From the NCBI GenBank assembly GCA_016946835.1, contig JACVTC010000017.1:1080001-1117500 (forward strand): DNA of 37,500 nucleotides, in the 5' to 3' direction. Under the pieces are notes generated by a model. That model did no database searches, was not told the DNA's origin, and saw only the letters and a list, made by a program, of their open reading frames with translations. Position numbers and translations under genes: made by a program. Positions 1 through 10,803 of the stretch are shown in pieces. Position 1 is the first letter of the stretch, and every line of letters begins with the position of its first letter. The DNA comes from Neocallimastix lanati (nom. inval.) (lineage: Eukaryota; Neocallimastigomycota; Neocallimastigomycetes; Neocallimastigales; Neocallimastigaceae).

Positions 1-263
1 ACAATTGCAATATATTTATATATATTATAATTGACATTTCAATAATTCATTATTTTTTTTTGTTAATTGTAATTATTTCAATAATTCATTTTTTTTTCTT
101 TATATAAAGTGGTTTGAATTGTTGATCAATTTTGTGTAACCTTAAGTTTTTAATTTAAAATTTATAAAGTTTTAATTTTTAAAGATATCAGGGTTATTAC
201 AATAGTGCAATACTAAAATAGCAAATTACTATAACTAATTCTTAATTATTATTTAATAAAACG

Positions 264-295
<32 letters not shown>

Positions 296-540
296 AAAAA
301 AAAAGGAAAAAATTATTTTCAAAAAAAAAAAAAAAAAGTATATATATATATATAAATGTAATAATAGAAAGAAAAGAAAAATAAATTTATAATTAAAATA
401 AACTTTAAAATAATAATATAATAAATTAATAATACTAATTATTATTATAATAAAAAGATATAAACTATTGTTGAATTCCTATGAAAAAAACTTTTTTATC
501 ACAATTGTCAACATAAAAAATAAATATAAAATTATATATG
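1..540. other. AT-rich non-coding stretch
   Basis: No gene is visible. The stretch is almost only A and T, with a long poly-A run near 263-293, a second one near 320-337 and a short (TA)n. No splice-bounded open reading frame or RNA-gene signature was found. Confidence 0.6.
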
Positions 541-550
541 TATATTAGAA

Positions 551-672
551 ACAAATTTTAGAAATAATTTATTATCAATTTAATATAAAGTATCATGTAT
601 GAAAAAACAAATTTTAGAATTAATTTATTATCAATTTAATATAAAATATTATATATGAAAAAATAAATTTTA
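551..672. repeat. imperfect 56-bp direct repeat, two copies plus a fragment
   Basis: The segment beginning ACAAATTTTAGAA at 551 recurs at 607 with few differences (ACAAATTTTAGAAT, then TTATTATCAATTTAATATAAA in both). A shortened third start (ATAAATTTTA) lies at 663. The period is 56 bp. It directly precedes the thioesterase-like pseudogene. No coding potential was seen. Confidence 0.7.
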
Positions 673-1176
673 CGATTATGGAAGATGGATTTCAAGGTGT
701 ATTATGTATAAGCAAAATGAAATATGTCCAAATAAAGCAATAATTGCATGTATAGATTTAAATGGTAGTATGAAATATATTAATATGTTATCTAAATTTT
801 ATGCAAACAAATGGAATTACTACACTTGAAGTTAGTTTCTTTAATTCACTAGATACTCCAGAATTAATTTGTGAAGCTTTATTAGATTATATAGAATATG
901 CATCCAAATATTTAAAACCAATGGGATATAAAAAAGTTGGAATCTGGGGTGTTTCTTAGGGTGCAGTATATATTCTTTTATATGCTAGTTATTTACTAGA
1001 ATTGATCACTTTTGTTGTAGCTTCAAGTCCATTATATTTTGTTTTTTGAATCGATTAATAATAATAAAAAAAAGCATTGTTTAATTAAAGGGAAAAGCTG
1101 TTTTTCTTATAAAGGTCAACCAATCCCATTTGAACCGGCTATTTCTAATATGAGTTTTTTTCAAATTCTTTATTAA
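672..1176 (+). pseudogene. broken acyl-CoA thioesterase / BAAT C-terminal-domain (alpha/beta hydrolase) relic
   Basis: I see four protein-like blocks in shifting frames. Block 1 (672-about 728) has EDGFQGVL. Block 2 (728-about 806) has PNKAIIACIDLNGS. Block 3 (804-1049) has LEVSFFN, TPELICEALLDYIEYA and KKVGIWGVS-stop-GA. Block 4 (1090-1176) has SYKGQPIPFEP. Order and motifs fit the C-terminal domain of bile-acid-CoA:amino-acid N-acyltransferase / acyl-CoA thioesterases. In that family the Gly-x-Ser-x-Gly elbow holds the nucleophile and a 'SYKGxPIP' segment follows. Here TAG at 957-959 sits right after the presumed nucleophile Ser, TGA (1047-1049) ends block 3, and at least two frameshifts separate the blocks. 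No start or N-terminal region was found. Introns could explain one frame change but not the stop inside the elbow. The family call comes from motif recall and is moderately sure; that the copy is broken is clear. Confidence 0.6.
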
Positions 1177-1932
1177 TACCTTAAAAAAAAAATAATATTT
1201 ATGATATTTTTACTATAAATGAAAAAAAAAAAAAAAAAAAAAACTAATCAATTATAGGTAATAATAAAAATAATAATATAATAATTTATAGTAGTTAATA
1301 CAAATAATTAATGATTGATTTAAAATTAAGTAATTTATAATTTTTAAAATTAAAATTATTTATTTTTAATTTATAAAATTATAAAACTTTCAAAAAGAAA
1401 TTTAATTATTTTTTTAAATAATAATTCCTAATAAAAAATCTTTAAATATATATATTTTTTTTCTAAAAAAAAAAAAAAAAAAAAGAGCTACCATATTTGT
1501 TAATATATCATTAAAAGCATTAAGTATAATCATAATTTTATAATTTTCATAATCAACATGTTATTAAATTATCTTTTAACTACTGATAAATATTTATTTT
1601 AAAAAAAAACTCTAATTAATAAAATAATTTAAGTATATTTTTATATAGAAGTTTATCTGTTAGAATTAAATAGCTTGTATTACATTCTTTTTATTTAATA
1701 ATAACTTTTTATCTTGTCAAATTTAATTTAATATAATATACTTCAAAAATTTTTAATAATATATAAATTTTTTTTTTCATTTTTTTCATTTACCTCCATT
1801 TTTTTTTAAATTATTTTAAAAAATTAATTTATTTTTTATAATTTAATATAATTAATTATAATTAAATAACTATCTTTTATTATTATAATTTATAATATTT
1901 AAATTTTTGTATTTTTTCATTAAAAATAATTA
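1177..1932. other. AT-rich intergenic, nothing recognised
   Basis: Homopolymer A runs near 1220-1242 and 1466-1484 and generally AT-rich sequence. No coding block or RNA gene is recognisable. Confidence 0.55.
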
Positions 1933-1935
1933 TTA

Positions 1936-2341
1936 AATAATAAATAATAAATAATAAATAATAAATAATAAATAATAAATAATAAATAATAAATAATAAA
2001 TAATAAATAATAAATAATAAATAATAAATAATAAATAATAAATAATAAATAATAATAATAATAAATAATAAATAATAAATAATAAATAATAAATAATAAA
2101 TAATAAATAATAAATAATAAATAATAAATAATAAATAATAAATAATAAATAATAAATAATAAATAATAAATAATAAATAATAAATAATAATAATAAATAA
2201 TAATAATAATAAATAATAAATAATAAATAATAAATAATAAATAATAAATAATAAATAATAAATAATAATAATAATAAATAATAAATAATAAATAATAAAT
2301 AATAAATAATAAATAATAAATAATAAATAATAAATAATAAA
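1936..2341. repeat. (AAATAAT)n heptanucleotide array, about 400 bp
   Basis: Tandem copies of the 7-bp unit AAATAAT run almost without error, interrupted at a few points by extra AAT triplets. Translated, it gives only a meaningless L/F/I/Y pattern on the minus strand, because the unit is A/T only and lacks stops in that frame. It is a microsatellite/minisatellite, not a gene. Confidence 0.97.
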
Positions 2342-2344
2342 TTA

Positions 2345-3220
2345 ATAGATAGTATAATAATTATTACCAATAATAATATGTAATAATAATAGAAATATAA
2401 ATTGTTTAAACTAATAAAAAAAAAATTTTACTTTTCAATTGTTATATTAGTAAATATAGTTATATTTTAATTGTCCATATATTGATAATTAATAATAAGA
2501 TAATAATAAGAAAATGTTAATATTTATAAATTTAAATATATAATAAATTAAATAGAATATTATATAATTTATTTTAATTTAAAAACTAATAATATATTCT
2601 TTAAATATAAATAAATATTATATTATTATTATTGATTTTTTTCTATTATTAAATATGAAATAATTAACAATATTAAAAAAAAAAAAGGAAAATTTTAATA
2701 GTATTACAAAAAAAACTTTACTCTTTATTCTTATTTGAATTATAATTCTTATGATCAACATAGGATAGGTGAATTTTTAAATTTTATATAAAAAAGTAAG
2801 AAAAATCAAATAAAACATATATTAATAAAAATAATTGTATGTTAAATATAATTATCATTTTTATACATTTATTATAAATTATTTCAAATATTTAAATCAA
2901 TATGATAAAATTAGTTTGAGGTTGAATTATTGATATGATAAGAATAGAAACAAATAATAGAAGTAAAATATTATATATTAGTATTTTTATTTTAATAACT
3001 AAAAAAAAAGTTATAAATATAAAAAAAAATTTCATCATAATTATATATAATGTCTTCTGAATATTTTATAACTTATTATCTTTAGTATTATCTTTCCATA
3101 AATCATTCTTTTATATTACACAATTTTATTATTAAAAATATATTAAATAAAATCTTTATATATTGTAATAATATTTAATATTGTAATCCTTTTTTTTTTT
3201 TTTTAATTATTATTACTATT
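2345..3220. other. AT-rich intergenic, nothing recognised
   Basis: No convincing open frame, splice-bounded exon or RNA gene. Only short AT repeats and A/T runs are present. Confidence 0.55.
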
Positions 3221-3221
3221 A

Positions 3222-3233
3222 TCATTATTATTA

Positions 3234-3331
<98 letters not shown>
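3222..3331. repeat. (ATT)n trinucleotide repeat
   Basis: An almost perfect ATT array of roughly 100 bp, with one ATTTA interruption near its start and preceded by a poly-T run (about 3188-3204). Confidence 0.95.
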
Positions 3332-3332
<1 letters not shown>

Positions 3333-3800
3333 AAAGATATTTTTTTAAACAATAATTAATATTAAAAAATTCTTTTTTTTTATATTCTTTTTTCTTTATT
3401 ATATAAATAATTAATTTATAGGTAGTTTTAAGACTATAAAATTTCAATTTATAAAACATATATATTATAATATATTATAATATATTATATTAATAAATGT
3501 TACATTAAAATTTTATATTACTAATTGGATAAACTTAATTACTTAGCATATATTTATTAAAAATACTTTAATAAATGGTATTAAACTGTCAACAATAGTT
3601 TAAATTTTGGAATTATTATTGATTTTCTAGTTTTATTATAAAAAAAAAAAATAAATAGTCCTTTATATGAATTTAATTTAAAAAATGGGATAATATTATA
3701 TAAAATAAAATATTAAAGTTATAATGAAAAAAGATAAAACAAGGAACAATTAATGAAACAGTTTTATTTAAATTTTTTTTTCCAAATAAAAAAGAAAAAA

Positions 3801-3812
3801 GCATATATAAAC
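3801..3812 (+). promoter_or_regulatory. TATA-like element upstream of the GH48 gene
   Basis: GCATATATAAAC lies about 210 bp before the GH48 start codon, in a locally more mixed sequence. It is a plausible TATA box giving a leader of under 200 nt. AT-rich DNA makes chance matches common, so this is tentative. Confidence 0.3.
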
Positions 3813-4019
3813 AGAAATTTTCTTTCATTGATTTTTTTTTTTAATTCATAATTAAAAAATATAATATTTTTTAATATTATTAAATATATTGAATATATTT
3901 ATTGTTTGCTGGAACGAACTGAACTTTTATTCCGTTTATTCTTTAATTATTTTATTAATTTTTTTATCAAATTTATATTTATAATAAAAAAAAAAGAAAA
4001 AAAGAAAATAAAATTAAAT

Positions 4020-6281
4020 ATGCCATCTATTAGATCTGCTCTTACCCTTCTTAGTGCTGCTGCCGTCATGGCTGCTCCAATGAAAAAGCGTGCTTCTGAC
4101 GAATACGCTAAAAGAGTTACTGATACATACAATGCTGTTACTGGTAATGGAAGTTACAATTCTGATTACTTCTCACCAGAAAATGTTCCATACCACTCAA
4201 TCGAAACTATGATGGTTGAAGCTCCAGATTACGGTCATGAATCTGTTTCTGAAACTTATTCCTTCTGGGTTTGGTTAGAAGCTATTAATGGTAAGATGAC
4301 CGGTAATTACAAGGGTGTTGAAACTGCTTGGAGTTACTTAGAAAAGCATCTTATTCCAAACAGTAAGAACCAACCAGGTATGAGTAAGTACAACACTTCT
4401 TCTCCAGCTACTTATGCTCCAGAAGACGATGATATTACTAACTACCCAGCTCAACTTGTCTTCCAAGACGGTATTGTTGGTGAAGATCCAATTGCTAAGG
4501 AACTCCAACAAGCTTATGGTACCTGGGATATCTATGCTATGCACTGGATTATTGATGGTGATAACTGGTATGGTTACGGTCAAAATGGTGATGGTACTTC
4601 TAAGCCATCCTTTATTAACACTTTCCAACGTGGTGCCTCTGAATCCGCTTGGAAAACTGTTCCACACCCATGTTGGGAAGAAATGAAATGGGGTGGACGT
4701 AACGGTTTCTTAGATCTTTTCACTGGTGATAACAATTATTCTAAGCAATGGAGATACACTGCTGCTCCAGATGCTGATGCTCGTGCTATTCAAGCTGCTT
4801 ATTTCGCTTATATTTGGGCTGAAGAAGATGGTCAAAATCTTTCCTCCCTTGCTTCTAAGGCTGCTAAGCTTGGTGATTACTTACGTTACTCTCACTACGA
4901 TAAATACTTTAAGAAGATTGGTAACTGTATAGGATACCAACAATGTCAAGGTGGTCGTGGTAAGAACTCTGCTCACTACCTTATTTCCTGGTACTTCTCT
5001 TGGGGTGGTGGTTTACAAGGTGACTGGTCTTGGAGAATTGGTTCATCCCACACTCACACTGGTTACCAAAACCCATTAGCTGCTTGGGTTCTTTCTACTC
5101 AAGCTGCTTTCAAGCCAAAGGGTTCTTCTGCTGTCAAGGATTGGTCAACTTCCTTAGATCGTCAATTAGAATTATTCAGATGGTTACAAGCTGCTGAAGG
5201 TTGTATTGCTGGTGGTGCTACTAACTCATGGCAAGGTCACTACGCTCAACCACCAAGTGACATTACCTCCTTTTACGGTATGTACTATGATTGGCAACCA
5301 GTTTACCATGATCCACCATCCAACAACTGGACTGGTATGCAAGGTTGGGGTATGGAACGTGTCTGTTCCCTTTACTTCATTTCTGGTAACGAAAAGGCCG
5401 GTAAGGTTTGTCAAGAATGGGCTAAATGGGTTAAGAACAATGTTCGTGTTAATGGTAGTGAAATTGTTCACGCTACTAACTTCGAATGGTCTGGTAACCC
5501 AGATGAATGGAAGCCTTCTAACTTCAACAAGTCTGGTCTTAACGCTTCTCTTCATGGTACAGTTTCCTCTGAAGGTGTTGATCTTGGTTCTCTTGCTTCT
5601 ATCATCAAAGGTTTAATGTGGGTTTCCATGAAGGATAATGATCAAGAAGGTATTGATCTTTCCGTTCAAGTTATGGATGCCATTGAACAATACAAGGATA
5701 AATATGGTTATGGTGTTGAAGAAGCCCGTGAAGATTACATTAAATTCAATGAAGAAGTTTACATTCCAAGTGGATGGACTGGTAAGAATGCTCAAGGTGC
5801 TAACATCAGGAGTGGAGTTAAGTTCATTGATATCCGTCCAAAATACAAGGAAGATCCAGACTGGGCTCAAGTTGAAAACTTCCTTAACGGTGGTGAAGCT
5901 CCAAGATTCACTTATCACAGATTCTGGGCTCAAACTGAAATTGCCGTTGCTAACGGTCTTATCTCTATCTATGGTTTAAGTAATGGTGGTTCCACTAATA
6001 CTCCAAAGCCAGGAAAATGTTCTGCTTCTATCATTGCTCAAGGTTACAAGTGCTGTTCCGCTAACTGTGAAGTTGTTTATACTGATAATGATGGTGATTG
6101 GGGTGTTGAAAACAACGAATGGTGTGGTTGTGGTGGTGCTCCAACCGAAACTTGTCCATCTGCTATTACCGCTCAAGGTTACAAGTGCTGCTCTTCCTGT
6201 GGTACCGTTTACTACACCGATGGTGATGGTGAATGGGGTGTTGAAAACGGTGACTGGTGTGGAATGCCAACCAACTGTTAA
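4020..6281 (+). CDS. cel48A: GH48 cellulase with two fungal dockerins (cellulosomal, secreted)
   Basis: Intronless, 753 residues. GH48 enzymes are processive cellulases that release cellobiose from cellulose chains; this one should act outside the cell in the fungal cellulosome. Residues 1-19 ([19 protein letters not shown]) are a signal peptide; a KR pair at 23-24 could be a processing site. The catalytic domain covers about 30-650. [13 protein letters not shown] contains Glu67 and Glu78, which line up with Glu44 and Glu55 (proton donor) of Clostridium Cel48F. A short linker (about 653-666) leads to two CBM10-like dockerins at 667-704 and 712-749, each with GYKCC, YTDxDGxWGVEN and WCG. The open frame extends upstream to 3906, but the first ATG fits the signal peptide and is preceded by an A-rich leader. 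Codon use is visibly richer in G+C and more biased than in neighbouring genes, and there are no introns. Both fit high expression and the known view that fungal GH48 came from bacteria. Confidence 0.97.
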   Translation: MPSIRSALTLLSAAAVMAAPMKKRASDEYAKRVTDTYNAVTGNGSYNSDYFSPENVPYHSIETMMVEAPDYGHESVSETYSFWVWLEAINGKMTGNYKGVETAWSYLEKHLIPNSKNQPGMSKYNTSSPATYAPEDDDITNYPAQLVFQDGIVGEDPIAKELQQAYGTWDIYAMHWIIDGDNWYGYGQNGDGTSKPSFINTFQRGASESAWKTVPHPCWEEMKWGGRNGFLDLFTGDNNYSKQWRYTAAPDADARAIQAAYFAYIWAEEDGQNLSSLASKAAKLGDYLRYSHYDKYFKKIGNCIGYQQCQGGRGKNSAHYLISWYFSWGGGLQGDWSWRIGSSHTHTGYQNPLAAWVLSTQAAFKPKGSSAVKDWSTSLDRQLELFRWLQAAEGCIAGGATNSWQGHYAQPPSDITSFYGMYYDWQPVYHDPPSNNWTGMQGWGMERVCSLYFISGNEKAGKVCQEWAKWVKNNVRVNGSEIVHATNFEWSGNPDEWKPSNFNKSGLNASLHGTVSSEGVDLGSLASIIKGLMWVSMKDNDQEGIDLSVQVMDAIEQYKDKYGYGVEEAREDYIKFNEEVYIPSGWTGKNAQGANIRSGVKFIDIRPKYKEDPDWAQVENFLNGGEAPRFTYHRFWAQTEIAVANGLISIYGLSNGGSTNTPKPGKCSASIIAQGYKCCSANCEVVYTDNDGDWGVENNEWCGCGGAPTETCPSAITAQGYKCCSSCGTVYYTDGDGEWGVENGDWCGMPTNC

Positions 6282-6470
6282 ACTACTTAAAATTTATTCC
6301 TAATTTCCTATTTGAATAATTGATAACGTAAAAAAACAAAAAAACAAAAAATAAAAATCATGAAAATTTTAATTATTATTAAATGATAAAATCATGTATT
6401 AATATAAAGATCTATATATATATTTTATAAAATTGCTTAAAATAATACTAATAATTATTAATAAATAAAA

Positions 6471-6473
<3 letters not shown>

Positions 6474-6562
<89 letters not shown>
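6474..6562. repeat. (AAT)n trinucleotide repeat
   Basis: About 29 near-perfect AAT units, about 190 bp after the GH48 stop codon. Confidence 0.95.
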
Positions 6563-7106
6563 GTAGTATTGGTTCAAATAATAATAATTAATGTTAAGTG
6601 TTAAAATAATAGAGATGAAAAATGTGTATTTAAAGCTATTGATTTATATTAAAAGTTAGTAATAATGTGTAGGGATAATGTTTTAATACTATTTTTATCA
6701 TAAATATTTAAATAGTCTACGACATATATAATTTCTTTTTTTTTAAAAAAAAAACTTGGAATGTATTAAAAGACTAATAGATATATAATATTAAAGATCA
6801 TTATATTCGTTATAGTTGTAAGAATATTTATAAAATTTTCGTTATAAATAAATATAAACTTATAATACTTGTTATACAATAAAGAATTAAAGAGTATCGA
6901 AATTCATGCACTTCATGGAATTAAGTTCGAACCATTACATTAGATTGCTGATTTCTATCAATAAAAATTTTTAAATAAGAATTAAAATTCCTATTAAGAA
7001 ATTTAATTATTCAAACCTTTTGGTTTTAAGGTAATAAATTAATAATATCATTTATATATAAATCTATAACTATAAATAATATTATTAAAAAAGTTAAACT
7101 AACAGT

Positions 7107-7108
7107 AA

Positions 7109-7155
<47 letters not shown>

Positions 7156-7156
7156 A
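7107..7156. repeat. (AAAT)n tetranucleotide repeat
   Basis: About twelve perfect AAAT units. Confidence 0.95.
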
Positions 7157-7462
7157 CATTGTCCATTGAACAGACCTTTGATATATATAATAATATTTTT
7201 TTAAACATTTCATTTTCATTTAAATAAAATTTCATATTATTGATAACTTTTGAAAATAAGCAACAATATTAATATCAACAATAACAATAACAATATTACA
7301 TATTAATTACAATTCCATTATGTTAATATTTAAATTATAATGAAATTTTAAAATTTATGCTCATATTTTTATTTTATTTTTTTTTTTTTTCTTCTATTAT
7401 TGTATTTTATTTTTATTTTTATTTTTAATTTTCGATTCTTATTAATTATTAAATTTTATATT

Positions 7463-7463
<1 letters not shown>

Positions 7464-7502
<39 letters not shown>
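7464..7502. repeat. long poly-T tract
   Basis: About 35 consecutive T, representative of many such tracts in this window. Confidence 0.9.
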
Positions 7503-7503
<1 letters not shown>

Positions 7504-8027
7504 TTTGTATATATATAGAGACTTATTAATGCTATTTCTTATAAGTTAATATTGATTGTATATTGATAACAAAAAAAGTTTATGCTTTCTTTAAATATAT
7601 ATATATATTTTTTATTTATTATTTTATTTATTTATTTTATCTTTTTTTTTTTTTTTTTTTTTTTGTTTATTGGAATAAAAGACTAACGGCCATTATAATA
7701 CAACATAATGATACATATGGACTTAATCTTTCACCTAAAAAATTTATAAAATTTTCATTAATTTATACATTGTTTTATTTTATTTATTTAATTTGGAATG
7801 ACATTTTAGTAATTAATTTATTTTACCAATTCTTGCGAATTTCCAAAATATCCCCAGAAAACTTTGTTATTGAGAAAATTTTAATATTAAATTTTATTTA
7901 ATGAAAAAATAATAATAATAATAATAAGTAAGAATTAAATTATTATTTTTATTTATTTTTTTCATACTTTAAAAGTTATGATAATATTTTACCCAGTCTT
8001 ATTCTTATCTAAAACACTTGGAAACTG

Positions 8028-8051
8028 TGCACGTACATATGTACAAGTGCA
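8028..8051. repeat. palindrome, hairpin-forming
   Basis: TGCAC, then the perfect 12-bp palindrome GTACATATGTAC, then AA and GTGCA. The outer arms pair across the inner palindrome with only two unpaired bases. An isolated inverted repeat in AT-rich DNA; function unknown. Confidence 0.7.
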
Positions 8052-8833
8052 GATCATGAAAATAATAACAAGTAATAAACTTTGAAAATTAAATAAAGCA
8101 GACTAAAATTTTGGTTTATTCATTTTTTAATATGTATGTATATAATAATTAATTAAAATTTTTTATATATATTTAGAATTATCATTAATATTTATTTTTT
8201 TCTTTTCTTATTAATTATTAACTAATTTAAATTATACAATTTTTTCTTTTTTATATAAAATTTTTTATGTGAGAAATTACCATCTTTTTATATTTATTAT
8301 AATTAAACTGATGTAATTGCCGAAAAACCTTTTTATTTTATTTTATTTTTATTTTTATTTTAGTTTTATATGTCTGTATAAAAATTGATTATAATAAAAA
8401 CTATATTATTAAGTACCTATTATAATAAATAAGGATAATTAGATAAAGCTAATAATTTTTTTTAAAAAAAAATTGAACAATATATTTTTAGAATATAAAT
8501 AGTTATAATTTATATAGAAATTTAAAATATAAAATATTTAAAGTATTTATTTTTTCATTTATACTTTTTTTTTTTTTTTTTTACCTTTTTTTCTATACTT
8601 TTTTGTTAATAAATTTTGTTCAAAAAATTTGAAATACATTTTTTTCTAAATATAATTTTTTATATTAAAATCCAATCAATAATTATATATTATATATAAT
8701 ATATTAAAAAATTTTTTATAGTATTTAATTAATTAGTTTTTATTCTTTTTTTTTCTTTCTTTTTATTTTTCTTTTATTTTTTTTATCTATCTAGTAGTAT
8801 TGTATAAATTGCATTATAATATAAATAATAAAA

Positions 8834-9238
8834 ATGACTTCTCAACTTCTTCCTTTAGGTAAGAATAAAATTTAATATTATTGATAATGTTTATTGGTTT
8901 TTAAAAAAAATGAAAATTCAATAATGAACTTTACATCATTACTAGATTTTTTTTATTATATTTCCATTTATTTAATTTTTATAAAGACATAAAGATATTA
9001 ATTAAATATATTATTAATTAAATATGTCATTTGTTTTTATTTTTTATTTTTTTTTTTTTTTTTTTTTTTTTTCATTTTTCTTTTTGAAATTAAAGAACTT
9101 ATTGATAAATGTATAGGTTCTCGTATTTGGGTTATTATGAAAGGTGAAAGAGAATTTGTTGGTACTCTTTCTGGTTTTGATGACTATGTCAGTATCCTTT
9201 TACAATAGATAATAGAATGATGATAATTTTTATAATTC

Positions 9239-9269
<31 letters not shown>

Positions 9270-9334
9270 GTTATTATTATTATCATTGTTATTATTATTA
9301 TAATTTTATAACAAATATAATTTAAATTTTATAA

Positions 9335-9375
<41 letters not shown>

Positions 9376-10009
9376 CCTTAATTTTATATTATTAAAATTT
9401 TAAAGATATGGTATTGGAAGACGTTACTGAATAGTAAGTATTTATGTTTTTTTTTTTTTTTTTTTTTTTTTTATTACTTTGTATAAAATATTGTTTTAAT
9501 ATTAATTTAATAAATAATTAATAGTGAAGATACTCCACAAGGAAGAAAAATAACACAACAAGAACAAATTTTATTAAATGGAAATAACATTTGTATGGTA
9601 TGAGAGTACATGAAATTATATTAATAATAATTTATAAAATATATAATATATATTAAAAAAAATATATAAAAATAAAATATAAAATTAAGAAATTTAAATC
9701 TTTCTATTATATATATGATATAATTTAAACTGAAAAACAATTTTTTTTTTTAATAAAATTAATTAATAATCAAATTAATTGACAATAATAATTATATTAA
9801 AAATATATTGATTATAATAGCTAATTCCAGGAGGAGTGTATGTATTTTTTTTTTTTTTTTTTAAAAAAAAAAGAAATATCATTTAATAAAAATTTAAACA
9901 ATTTATTTTATTTACGGGATATAATCATAATTTTTTAATCATTTTATTTATCTTTTTTATTATAATCAAATTTTAAAACAATAATAGAGGACCACAAGAT
10001 GCTGAATGA
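8834..10009 (+). CDS. LSM5: U6 snRNA-associated Sm-like protein LSm5
   Basis: Six exons: 8834-8858, 9096-9191, 9406-9433, 9525-9597, 9821-9837, 9988-10009, giving 86 residues. LSm5 is one of the seven proteins of the LSm2-8 ring (binds the U6 snRNA 3' end) and the LSm1-7 ring (cytoplasmic decapping and decay). [38 protein letters not shown] and [15 protein letters not shown] cover both Sm motifs, with the LNG variant of the usual IRG typical of LSm5. Length is close to human LSm5. Exon joins were chosen to keep these motifs: the last intron starts GTATGT after GGAGT, and a 22-nt final exon encodes GPQDAE plus stop. Intron 2 (9192-9405) has a U12-type donor. The gene ends about 790 bp before the convergent RING gene. 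Confidence 0.95.
9192..9405 (+). other. LSM5 intron 2: candidate U12-type GT-AG intron
   Basis: The donor reads GTATCCTTTT, an exact match to the U12-type 5' splice consensus (RTATCCTTT). It splits the codon for Asn41 after the first base and the intron ends in AG at 9405. The best branch match, TCCTTAAT (9375-9382), has the CCTTRAY core, but its branch A is about 24 nt from the acceptor, longer than usual for U12 introns. The other four introns of the gene begin GTAAGA, GTAAGT, GTATGA and GTATGT. Confidence 0.7.
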
Positions 10010-10770
10010 AATATTAATAATTAATAAATAATGATAATAAAGAAGAATAAAAATCAAAATTATGATAATTAAATATATTGTATATACATTTAAAAATTTA
10101 AACTGACAATTTTATCGAATAATTTATTAATTATAATTATATTTTATTTTATTAATAATAATACTGCAACACATTATTTAATAAAAACAATTAAAATGTT
10201 CTTTTGCAGTAATAATTTTATTTTAAAAAAAAAGATTAAATTATTTCTTGCAAATATATATAAAAAATTAAATTAATAATTAAATATTTAATAAAAAATA
10301 TTTTGGATTAATAATAACTTGGAAAATCAAATTTAAAGTATAACTTCAAAATTAAATATATGTTTGTAATAAAATGATCCCATTTATTTTATTATTATAT
10401 ATTGTAAAAAAAAAAAATTTATTTTATTTTATTTTTGTTTTAAATATATATTAAATAAATACAATATAAATTTTCATAATAGATGTATCTTTAATATTAT
10501 ATTTAATAGATATTATGCATTATGATTATAATTGCGTATATATATAGAATTGCTCTACGTATAATATGAAGTTAAATAATTTAAATACAAATTTACATAT
10601 AAAATATATAATCATATTATAATAGTAATAAATAATAATAATATATATATAAAAGAAAAAAGAAAAAAAGGGAAAAAAAAAAAAAAAAATAAAAAAAAAA
10701 AAGAATTAATAAATTATTCGAGCAAAAAAAATATATATATATATAATAGTAATAGTTATAATATTCCTTT

Positions 10771-10797
<27 letters not shown>
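10010..10797. other. AT-rich convergent intergenic region
   Basis: 3' flanks of LSM5 (+) and the RING gene (-). It contains an inverted repeat (TACTGCAA at 10162-10169, TTGCAGTA at 10204-10211) that could form a stem with a 34-nt AT-rich loop, plus A/T runs. No gene was recognised. Confidence 0.5.

Positions 10798-10803
<6 letters not shown>

Larger units (their letters stand above)
6282..8833. other. AT-rich intergenic between GH48 and LSM5
   Basis: It holds an (AAT)n array, an (AAAT)n array, poly-T tracts and a palindrome (listed separately). An open frame at 7563-7901 is mostly Ile/Tyr/Phe encoded by low-complexity sequence. Its second half (about 7680-7900) is less repetitive, but I recognise no domain in it and do not call a gene. 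Confidence 0.5.

Noticed and set aside
1933-2370. 145-codon open frame on the minus strand
   Set aside because: It is only the translation of the (AAATAAT)n array.
5206-5616. Long alternative-frame open frames overlapping the GH48 gene on both strands
   Set aside because: They are shadows of the biased codon use of GH48 and show no domain of their own.
6921-6946. TTCGAACC resembling a tRNA B box
   Set aside because: The flanking five bases do not pair as a T-stem, and no A box or acceptor stem is found at tRNA spacing.
7563-7901. 112-codon open frame
   Set aside because: The first half is poly-T and ATTT repeat. The second half has no recognisable domain, no splice-supported partner exon and no homologue I can name.
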